This document shows positions 7,086-13,521 of a DNA stretch of 25,786 nt, piece after piece. The stretch is from NCBI GenBank assembly GCA_003524435.1, contig DQHP01000174.1:1-25786 (forward strand). The letters run 5' to 3'. Both the position numbers and the translations under genes were made by a program. This DNA comes from Microbacterium sp. (GTDB lineage Bacteria > Actinomycetota > Actinomycetes > Actinomycetales > Microbacteriaceae). Numbering within the stretch: the stretch's first letter is position 1; each line of letters opens with the position of its first letter. The notes beneath the pieces were generated by a model that saw only the letters and a list, made by a program, of their open reading frames with translations, searched no databases and was not told the DNA's origin.

Positions 7086-8041
7086 CGACCACGCTCGGCC
7101 TGCGCGATGACAAGGCCGTCTATGCGGCTGGCGCTGTTGTCTGGCGGCTCGTCGAAGACAAGGTCTGTGTCCTCCTCATCCACCGCACGAAGTACCGCGA
7201 TGTCACGTTGCCTAAGGGCAAGGTCGATCCCGGTGAGATGCTGGCGCAAACAGCGGTGCGCGAGGTGCATGAGGAGACCGGCATCCAGGTCAATCTTGGC
7301 GTGCCCGTCGGCGTAAGCCGCTATTTCATGCGCCCCAAGCGGCAAAAGGTCGTGCACTACTGGGCTGCTGAGGCCACGGACGAAGCGATCCGCGATTCTA
7401 AGTTCGTGCCGAACAAAGAGATCGCCGCGCTCGAGTGGGTAAGCCTGAAGAAGGCACGCAAGCACCTCAGTTATCCGGTCGACCTGGAAATTCTCGACGA
7501 GTTTGAACGGCTGCTCGATGATGGCGTGCTGCATACGTTTCCGATCGTCGCTTTGCGTCATGCGAAAGCGGCCCCGCGGTCTGATTGGGAAGCATCGGAT
7601 GCTGCGCGTACGCTCACCGATCGGGGCAAGAAGCAGGCGAAAGCTATCGTGGCGCCACTGCGTGCCTTCGGCATCCGCAAAATAGTCACCAGCGATGCTG
7701 TGCGCTGCGTGCAGACGGTGACGCCGCTCGCAAAAGCACTGGATCGCAAAATCACGCCGACCGAGCTGATCAGCCAGGACGCCTGGGAAGAAGGCCGCTC
7801 CGACGCTCGTATGGTCATCGGCAAACGAGTGCGCGCCCGTAAACCCGCCGTGATCTGCAGCCACGGCCCCGTGCTCCCCGATATCCTCGCGGAGATCGCG
7901 CTGGCGACGGGTACGATGCAGGGCTCTTACCTCAGTAGCGCCTCCGCCCTCGAAGTCGCGGCTTTCTCAGTCGTTCACCTGTCGGCGACCAACCCGGGCT
8001 CAGGAATCATCTCGATCGAAACGCACGTTCCGAAGATCTAA
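7082..8041 (+). CDS. Nudix hydrolase fused to a histidine phosphatase domain (MutT1-like)
   Basis: The 319-aa product joins two hydrolase domains. Residues about 12-140 form a Nudix fold with an intact box: G46, E52, R60, E61, E64, E65 and G67. Residues about 155-319 resemble the histidine phosphatase superfamily, with RHAKA after a beta strand, a TSDAVRCVQT segment and a second His in ICSHGPVL. This is the arrangement of mycobacterial MutT1, which acts on 8-oxo-guanine nucleotides and dinucleoside polyphosphates. In mycobacteria mutT1 also lies beside ppk. The start overlaps the ppk stop by 4 nt, so translation is coupled and a role in nucleotide or polyphosphate turnover is plausible. Exact substrates cannot be read from the sequence. 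Confidence 0.92.
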   Translation: MTTTLGLRDDKAVYAAGAVVWRLVEDKVCVLLIHRTKYRDVTLPKGKVDPGEMLAQTAVREVHEETGIQVNLGVPVGVSRYFMRPKRQKVVHYWAAEATDEAIRDSKFVPNKEIAALEWVSLKKARKHLSYPVDLEILDEFERLLDDGVLHTFPIVALRHAKAAPRSDWEASDAARTLTDRGKKQAKAIVAPLRAFGIRKIVTSDAVRCVQTVTPLAKALDRKITPTELISQDAWEEGRSDARMVIGKRVRARKPAVICSHGPVLPDILAEIALATGTMQGSYLSSASALEVAAFSVVHLSATNPGSGIISIETHVPKI

Positions 8042-8054
8042 CGCTTCGGCAGCC

Positions 8055-8076
8055 GTTCACCTCCTGTTTACCTGCA
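8055..8076 (+). promoter_or_regulatory. PHO box before pstS
   Basis: Two adjacent 11-nt direct repeats, GTTCACCTCCT (8055-8065) and GTTTACCTGCA (8066-8076), match the actinobacterial PhoP operator: the first unit has a perfect GTTCACC core and the second differs at one position. A further GTTAACC unit starts at 8089. The box is about 85 nt before the pstS start, right where activation by PhoP at phosphate starvation would be expected. Confidence 0.8.
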
Positions 8077-8160
8077 CGGGAGAGTCTCGTTAACCGCCGC
8101 GCTTAGCGTCACTGTGTGCCCTGCACCGGGCCTCAACCATCCACGATCGAAGGATCCACA

Positions 8161-9264
8161 GTGAAGATCTCCCGAATCGCTCGAATCGGCGCCGTCGGCG
8201 CTGTCGCCGCTCTTGCTCTCGCCGGCTGTGCCGCAAACGAAGGCGGCACCGGTGGCACCACCGAAGAGCCCACCAACTCCACACTCTCCGGCACGGTCGA
8301 CGCCACTGGCGCGTCCTCGCAGACCGCGGCCCAGGAGGCATGGGTCGCAGCATTCCAGACGGCTAACCCCGATGTGACCATCAACTACGAGCCCACCGGC
8401 TCCGGCACGGGCCGCACCAACTTCCAGGAAGGCGCGAGCAACTTCATCGGTTCTGACCGCGCGTTCAACGACGAAGAGATCGCTGCTGGCGGCTTCGGCG
8501 CGTGCACGACCGACGACATCGTCGAGATCCCCGCTTATATTTCCCCCGTCGCCGTTGCATTCAACCTTGAAGGCGTCGAGACGCTGAACCTGGATGCGGC
8601 AAGCATCGCGGGCATCTTTGCCGGCACCATCACCAACTGGAACGACCCGGCTATCGCCGAGCAGAACGACGGTGTTGAGCTGCCCGACCTCGCGATCTCG
8701 GCTGTCCACCGCTCAGACCCCTCTGGTACGCAGGAAACGTTCGCCAACTACATGTCGGCAACGGCAGGCGACGTTTGGACCTACGAGGTCTCGGACGAGT
8801 GGCCGATCGAGGGCGGCGAAGCTGCGCAGGGCACCTCGGGTGTCAAGCAGGCAATCACCGCCGGTAACGGTGCGATCGGATTCCTCGACGCTTCACAGGC
8901 TGAGGGCCTTGGCCTGGTGCACGTGGGTGTCAACGGCGAATACATCGAGTACTCTGCGGACGCAGCATCCGCACTCGTCGAGGGCTCCGAGCTGGCCGCT
9001 GGCCGCGGAGAAGGCGACCTCGTCTTCGACGTTGACCCGGCTGCCGCTCCCGACGGCTCGTACCCGATCGCTCTGGTCAGCTACCTGATCGGCTGCGAGC
9101 AGTACGAAGACGCGAACGTCGCCGAGCTCGTCAAGACGTACTTCGAGTACATCGTCAGTGCTGAGGGCCAGGACGCCGCCGCAGAAAACGCCGGCAACGC
9201 CCCCATCTCAGATGGCCTGCGCGAGAAGGCTATCGCCGCAATCGACCTGATCCAGGTCGGCTGA
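8161..9264 (+). CDS. pstS: Phosphate ABC transporter substrate-binding lipoprotein
   Basis: PstS captures phosphate outside the membrane and delivers it to PstCA. The 367-aa precursor has a lipoprotein signal peptide with lipobox LAGC, giving lipidation at Cys23. The mature part carries the family features GTVDATGASSQ near the N-terminus, the YEPTGSGTGRTNFQEG phosphate-binding loop, SDRAFNDEEI and the HRSDPSGTQETF motif. I chose the GTG at 8161 because the frame upstream is not signal-like and GAAGGA lies ahead of the GTG. It is the first gene of pstSCAB, preceded by a PHO box and followed by a hairpin that could favour high pstS mRNA over the downstream genes. Confidence 0.97.
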   Translation: MKISRIARIGAVGAVAALALAGCAANEGGTGGTTEEPTNSTLSGTVDATGASSQTAAQEAWVAAFQTANPDVTINYEPTGSGTGRTNFQEGASNFIGSDRAFNDEEIAAGGFGACTTDDIVEIPAYISPVAVAFNLEGVETLNLDAASIAGIFAGTITNWNDPAIAEQNDGVELPDLAISAVHRSDPSGTQETFANYMSATAGDVWTYEVSDEWPIEGGEAAQGTSGVKQAITAGNGAIGFLDASQAEGLGLVHVGVNGEYIEYSADAASALVEGSELAAGRGEGDLVFDVDPAAAPDGSYPIALVSYLIGCEQYEDANVAELVKTYFEYIVSAEGQDAAAENAGNAPISDGLREKAIAAIDLIQVG

Positions 9265-9280
9265 TCAACAACAACTGAAG

Positions 9281-9319
9281 TCGATGCCCTCGCGTCCCGA
9301 ACGGGCGCGAGGGCATCGA
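9281..9319 (+). terminator. Attenuator or stabilising hairpin between pstS and pstC
   Basis: A perfect 14-bp stem (9281-9294 with 9306-9319) is capped by an inner CCC/GGG stem with a GAAC loop. There is no T tract after it. Such a hairpin in the pstS-pstC gap could act as a partial terminator or protect the pstS message from 3' decay. Confidence 0.75.
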
Positions 9320-9368
9320 TGAGCACGCCCCACTTCACCCCGACTCCTCCGCCCGAAACAAGGAGATC

Positions 9369-10346
9369 ATGACTACGACCGAGCAGGCTCAGACTGAGCC
9401 GGCGCGAACCCCGCCGCCCGCACCGATCAAGGCCAAACAGCGCCTCGGCGACCGAGTATTCTCCGGTACCGCGCTGGCCGCCGGGATCATCATCCTCATC
9501 GTGCTTGCTCTGGTCGCGACGTTCCTCATCATCCAGAGCATCCCGGCGTTCGAGGCCGACACGAAGGATAACCACATCCTCAGGGGCGAATCGTTCCTGA
9601 CATACGTGTGGCCGCTCGTCTTCGGCACACTCTGGGCATCGTTCATGGCACTGCTCATCGCCGCACCGATCTCCATCGGCATCGCACTTTTCATCTCGCA
9701 CTACGCGCCGCGCAAGCTCGCATCAGTGCTCGGTTACGTTATCGACCTGCTGGCCGCTGTCCCCTCGGTCGTCTTCGGCCTCTGGGGCGGCCTGGTGCTC
9801 GCTCCGCTCTTGCAGCCCATCTACGCGTGGCTGAGCGAAAACGCGAGCTGGATTCCGTTCTTCCAAGGCCAGGTTTCCTCCACGGGCAAGACCATCCTCA
9901 CCGCATCACTTGTGCTGGCTGTTATGGTCATTCCGATCATGACGGCGATCTGCCGCGAGGTCTTCTTACAGACGCCGACGCTGCACGAGGAGGCAGCCCT
10001 CGCCCTCGGCGCGACGCGCTGGGAGATGGTGCGAATGGCTGTGCTCCCCTTCGCCAGGGGCGGCATGGTCTCCGCGGCGATGCTGGCCCTGGGACGCGCG
10101 CTCGGCGAGACGATGGCGGTGACCATGGTGCTCTCCCCCGCTGCTGTCGTCAGCTTCTTGGTGATCACGGCGACGAACCCCACGCCGATTCCCGCGAACA
10201 TCGCGCTCGCCTTCCCTGAGGCGCACGGCACCGGGGTCAATACGCTGATCGCGACCGGGCTCATCCTGTTCGTCGTAACCTTTGCAGTCAACGCATTGGC
10301 GCGCTGGATCGTCGCCCGCCGCGCCGAGTTCTCGGGAGCGAACTGA
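9369..10346 (+). CDS. pstC: Phosphate ABC transporter permease PstC
   Basis: PstC is one of two membrane subunits of the phosphate importer. The 325-aa product has about six hydrophobic segments and the permease cytoplasmic loop (residues about 195-240: FLQTPTLHEEAALALGATRWEMVRMAVLP), which carries the EAA-type motif that docks on PstB. A GRALGETMAV segment typical of PstC follows. The ATG at 9369 has a textbook AAGGAGATC site. It starts 104 nt after pstS, beyond the hairpin, and ends 1 nt before pstA. Confidence 0.96.
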   Translation: MTTTEQAQTEPARTPPPAPIKAKQRLGDRVFSGTALAAGIIILIVLALVATFLIIQSIPAFEADTKDNHILRGESFLTYVWPLVFGTLWASFMALLIAAPISIGIALFISHYAPRKLASVLGYVIDLLAAVPSVVFGLWGGLVLAPLLQPIYAWLSENASWIPFFQGQVSSTGKTILTASLVLAVMVIPIMTAICREVFLQTPTLHEEAALALGATRWEMVRMAVLPFARGGMVSAAMLALGRALGETMAVTMVLSPAAVVSFLVITATNPTPIPANIALAFPEAHGTGVNTLIATGLILFVVTFAVNALARWIVARRAEFSGAN

Positions 10347-10347
10347 C

Positions 10348-11430
10348 ATGACAATTCTCACCGCGCCCGCGCCCTCGGCATCCCTTACCTCCGGCAAGCT
10401 CCCCAAGTGGGCGCCGTGGGGTCTGCTGCTCGTTTCATTCTTGATCTCGTTTGCCGTCTTCGGCGTCGCGAGCATCGGCCAGAGCCTCGCAGACTTCAAC
10501 ATCGTCGGAGCCTCGATTATCGGCATCCTGATCTATATGGTGCTGATCACCGTGATCTCCACGATCGCAGAGAGCCGCCGCAAGGCAGTCGATCGTCTGA
10601 TGACTGCGCTCGTCGCGACAGCTTTCTTGCTCGCTCTGATGCCGCTGGTATCACTGCTGTGGACCGTGGTCGCAAACGGCATCTCCCGCTTTGACGCCGA
10701 GTTCTTCAGCTTCTCCATGCGCAACGTGGTTGGCGAAGGTGGCGGCATTGTGCACGCTATCTGGGGCACGGTGCTTATCACCCTCTCCGCTGCGGTGATC
10801 TCGGTTCCCATCGGACTCATGACGTCGATTTACCTGGTCGAGTACGGACGCGGCAAGCTCGCGAAGGGCATCACCTTCTTCGTCGACGTGATGACAGGCA
10901 TTCCCTCGATCGTCGCTGGTTTGTTCATCTACGCCGTGTTCTCGCTGATCTTCCACCCGGGTATTTCGATGGGCATCATGGGTGCTCTCTCGCTTGCAGT
11001 GCTCATGACACCGGTCGTCGTACGCGGTAGCGAAGAATTGCTCCGCATTGTGCCGAATGAGCTGCGTGAAGCCGCCTACGCGCTAGGTGTGCCGAAATGG
11101 CTGACTGTTCTCAAGGTCGTGCTGCCGACCTCGATCGCGGGCATCATGACCTCGGTAACACTTGCCATCTCTCGTGTGATCGGAGAAACGGCGCCGCTGT
11201 TGCTCACCGCGGGATTCACGATGAGCATGAATACAAATCTCTTCGACGGCCAGATGATGACTCTGCCGGTATTCGCCTACAACCAGTACATGAACCAGGG
11301 CACAAACGCCGACGCTGCGCTTGACCGCGCGTGGGCATCCGCCCTCACCCTGATCTTGATCGTCATGGTGCTGAACCTGATTTCGCGTTTGATCGCGAAG
11401 TGGTTCGCCCCGAAGACTTCCGGCCGCTGA
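10348..11430 (+). CDS. pstA: Phosphate ABC transporter permease PstA
   Basis: PstA pairs with PstC to form the phosphate channel. The 360-aa product has an extended N-terminal region with three or four hydrophobic segments and then the conserved permease core (LVEYGRGKLAKGITFFVDVMTGIPSIVAGLF, the EAA loop LREAAYALGVPKWLTVLKVVLP, and SRVIGETAPLLLTAG). I use the ATG at 10348, 1 nt after the pstC stop, rather than an in-frame start at 10282 that would overlap pstC. The spacing makes coupled translation likely. It ends 27 nt before pstB. Confidence 0.95.
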   Translation: MTILTAPAPSASLTSGKLPKWAPWGLLLVSFLISFAVFGVASIGQSLADFNIVGASIIGILIYMVLITVISTIAESRRKAVDRLMTALVATAFLLALMPLVSLLWTVVANGISRFDAEFFSFSMRNVVGEGGGIVHAIWGTVLITLSAAVISVPIGLMTSIYLVEYGRGKLAKGITFFVDVMTGIPSIVAGLFIYAVFSLIFHPGISMGIMGALSLAVLMTPVVVRGSEELLRIVPNELREAAYALGVPKWLTVLKVVLPTSIAGIMTSVTLAISRVIGETAPLLLTAGFTMSMNTNLFDGQMMTLPVFAYNQYMNQGTNADAALDRAWASALTLILIVMVLNLISRLIAKWFAPKTSGR

Positions 11431-11457
11431 GCCGGATCTGAACCCGAAGGAGCTCAC

Positions 11458-12237
11458 GTGTCTAAGAGCATCGAAGTCAACGACCTGAACGTCTACTACA
11501 GCGACTTTCTCGCAGTGGAGGGCGTTTCGCTGGAGATCCAGCCGCGCAGCGTGACCGCATTCATCGGTCCGTCTGGCTGTGGCAAGTCCACCTTTCTTCG
11601 CACGCTGAACCGCATGCACGAGGTCATCCCCGGCGCGCGCGTCGAGGGTGAAGTGCTGCTGGATGGCAAGGACCTCTATGCTCCCGGCGTTGATCCGGTA
11701 CTTGTGCGCCGCCAGGTGGGAATGGTCTTCCAGCGTCCCAACCCGTTCCCGACGATGTCGATCAAAGAGAACGTGCTGGCAGGGGTCAAGCTCAACAACA
11801 CTCGGATGTCAAAGAGCGACCAGGAAGATCTGGTCGAACGGGCGCTGACTGGCGCGAACCTCTGGAACGAGGTCAAAGACCGCCTCGATCGCCCCGGATC
11901 TGGACTGTCCGGTGGACAGCAGCAGCGTCTGTGCATCGCGCGTGCGATCGCGGTGTCACCAGAAGTGATCCTGATGGACGAGCCGTGCTCGGCCCTCGAC
12001 CCGATCTCGACCTATGCGATCGAAGAGCTGATCAGCGAACTGAAGAACGAGTACACCGTGGTGATCGTGACCCACAACATGCAGCAAGCATCCCGCGTCT
12101 CCGACAAGACCGCGTTCTTCAACATCGCCGGCACCGGCAAGCCCGGCAAGCTCATCGAATACAACGACACCACGGCGATCTTCACGACCCCCACGGTGCA
12201 GGCGACAGAGGACTACGTGTCGGGCAGGTTCGGGTAA
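11458..12237 (+). CDS. pstB: Phosphate ABC transporter ATP-binding protein
   Basis: PstB is the ATPase that powers phosphate import. The 259-aa protein contains Walker A GPSGCGKS (37-44), the PstB-specific GMVFQRPNPFP Q-loop region, the ABC signature LSGGQQQR (150-157), Walker B ILMDEP (171-176) followed by the D-loop SALDP, and the switch His in VTHNMQQA. The start is a GTG at 11458 with GAAGGAGCTCAC directly ahead of it. It closes the pst operon. phoU, which often follows pstB, is absent; the repeat-flanked nuclease gene comes next. Confidence 0.97.
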   Translation: MSKSIEVNDLNVYYSDFLAVEGVSLEIQPRSVTAFIGPSGCGKSTFLRTLNRMHEVIPGARVEGEVLLDGKDLYAPGVDPVLVRRQVGMVFQRPNPFPTMSIKENVLAGVKLNNTRMSKSDQEDLVERALTGANLWNEVKDRLDRPGSGLSGGQQQRLCIARAIAVSPEVILMDEPCSALDPISTYAIEELISELKNEYTVVIVTHNMQQASRVSDKTAFFNIAGTGKPGKLIEYNDTTAIFTTPTVQATEDYVSGRFG

Positions 12238-12261
12238 CTCCACTCCTCGCTGTGTAGCAGC

Positions 12262-12282
12262 GTCGGCGTGCTAGCCGCCGGC
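12262..12282 (+). terminator. Weak hairpin after pstB
   Basis: A 7-bp stem (12262-12268 with 12276-12282, one G-T pair) closes a 7-nt loop 25 nt after the pstB stop. It has no T tract. It may help end the pst transcript together with the larger palindromic element that follows it at once. Confidence 0.45.
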
Positions 12283-12284
12283 GT

Positions 12285-12372
12285 GTGCCAATTCCCAGAC
12301 GCAGAAGCGCTGGGTCGGCGTGTCGCGCCTTCGACACACCGAACGCGCTCAGGTCCGTCTGGGATTCGGCAC
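12285..12372. repeat. Palindromic repeat element, copy A
   Basis: An 88-nt element bounded by arms 12285-12301 and 12356-12372, which pair at 15 of 17 positions. Inside lie a 5-bp stem (12306-12310 with 12345-12349) and an 11-nt arm pair (12315-12325 with 12332-12342, one mismatch) around a 6-nt loop. Its right end, AGGTCCGTCTGGGATTCGG (12351-12369), is identical to the corresponding part of copy B at 13483-13501. It lies upstream of the AbiEi/DUF559 gene in the same orientation as copy B. Confidence 0.85.
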
Positions 12373-12480
12373 AGCGACCCCGATCACGACTCGTTCTGCA
12401 CATTTCTGGCGGTCGTCGAGTTACGCACAGATCGTGTGATCAGGGCATCCGTACGCGACAGAGAAGCGGATGCTCAGACT

Positions 12481-13392
12481 ATGAGCTTTGTCCTCGCATC
12501 GACCGTGCTGGCCATCATCGGTCCCATCGCACGCACAAACGCGCTGCGTTCTCACGGCGTCACTAAGAGAGAGATCACACGCGCCCACGAGGCGGGAGAG
12601 ATCATTCGGGTGCGTCAGGGGGTCTACGCTGCGAGCGGGACGTCGGTTGAACTGATCCATGCGGTCCAGCACGGTGGCGCCCCCGCGTGCCTCACCGCGG
12701 GACGATTACACGGGCTCTGGATACTCGATGTGGAAGATCCGGATGCTGCGGCAGAAGCACCCACTTTGCATATCTGGTTCGGTCACGCAGGAGAACGCCA
12801 CGGCTGCGACCTGCCGTCGTGTTCCGACGAGCTACGCCTGCACTGGGACGACGGGAGCGTCACGCCTGGTGAGCTGCCGCCGATCCAGAATGTGCTGCTG
12901 CAGATTGCCGTCTGCGCGGGTGAGGAGCCGTTCTTCGTTGCCCTGGAATCCGCGTTGCGAAAGTGTCTGCTTCCGCACGGTGGCGTGAAATGGTTGCGCG
13001 ATCGCTTGCCTGAGAAGCTGCGCTGGCTATTGGATTTTGCCCGTGCTGATGCAGACAGCGGACTCGAGTCTCTCATCAGGCTTCGACTGCACCACCTTGG
13101 TATCACTGTGCGGACGCAGGTACTCATCGACGGAGTCGGTGAAGTTGATTTCGTCATTGGCGATCGGCTCATCATCGAAGCCGATGGAAAACAGAATCAT
13201 GGGGGTAGCCGGCCCGATGCTGACCTTCCCATGCGTTCGCTTCGCCACAAGGACCTCCTCCGTGACGCGCGGGCTGCAGCGCTCGGATACGAGACCCTGC
13301 GCTTCGACTACGCGCTGATCGTGCATGACTGGCCGACCGTCGCAGCAGCGATCGTCGCTAAGGTCGCAGCGGGTGCCCACCTGCGGGGTTAA
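12481..13392 (+). CDS. AbiEi-like winged-helix protein with C-terminal DUF559 (Vsr-like) nuclease domain
   Basis: The 303-aa product has two recognisable parts. Residues about 10-52 (ALRSHGVTKREITRAHEAGE, then IRVRQGVYA) match the winged helix at the N-terminus of AbiEi-type regulators of type IV toxin-antitoxin systems. Residues about 190-295 match DUF559/Vsr-like PD-(D/E)xK nucleases: Glu196 in a helix, Asp223 in GEVDFVIGD, then IIEADGK with Glu233 and Lys237, followed by RHKDLLRDA and a terminal GYETLRFDY strand. I start at the ATG at 12481; an in-frame opening exists from 12268 but would run through repeat copy A. No AbiEii toxin gene is next to it. The gene sits alone between two palindromic repeats. 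DNA cleavage activity is inferred from the family. Confidence 0.8.
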   Translation: MSFVLASTVLAIIGPIARTNALRSHGVTKREITRAHEAGEIIRVRQGVYAASGTSVELIHAVQHGGAPACLTAGRLHGLWILDVEDPDAAAEAPTLHIWFGHAGERHGCDLPSCSDELRLHWDDGSVTPGELPPIQNVLLQIAVCAGEEPFFVALESALRKCLLPHGGVKWLRDRLPEKLRWLLDFARADADSGLESLIRLRLHHLGITVRTQVLIDGVGEVDFVIGDRLIIEADGKQNHGGSRPDADLPMRSLRHKDLLRDARAAALGYETLRFDYALIVHDWPTVAAAIVAKVAAGAHLRG

Positions 13393-13417
13393 TCTCACGG
13401 TGGAATCGCCTCCTGCC

Positions 13418-13504
13418 GTGCCAGATCCCAGACGCACTCCGTGAGCTTCGGCGTGTTGCGGCTGGGACACGCCGTCACGCGCAGGTCCGTCTGGGATTCG
13501 GGAC
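13418..13504. repeat. Palindromic repeat element, copy B
   Basis: An 87-nt element bounded by arms 13418-13434 and 13488-13504 (14 of 17 positions pair). It contains a perfect 8-bp inner stem CGGCGTGT/ACACGCCG (13449-13456 with 13467-13474) and a 4-bp GTGA/TCAC stem outside it. It begins 26 nt after the stop of the AbiEi/DUF559 gene and ends 18 nt before the end of the acyl-CoA ligase gene. Outer arms and inner stem sequences are shared with copy A, while the segments between them differ. Confidence 0.85.
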
Positions 13505-13521
13505 GAGAACAGCCCGGGCTG

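Noticed and set aside
8133..8160. CCATCC before pstS as a SigK promoter
   Set aside because: No CCGAA-type -10 follows at 15-17 nt, and the PHO box explains the control.
12268..12480. Upstream in-frame extension of the AbiEi/DUF559 gene
   Set aside because: It would translate repeat copy A into Arg/His/Ser-rich sequence with no family match; the winged helix begins just after the ATG at 12481.
12241..13521. Insertion sequence or prophage around the nuclease gene
   Set aside because: There is no transposase, integrase, tRNA-end attachment site or clear target duplication; only the palindromic pair is present.
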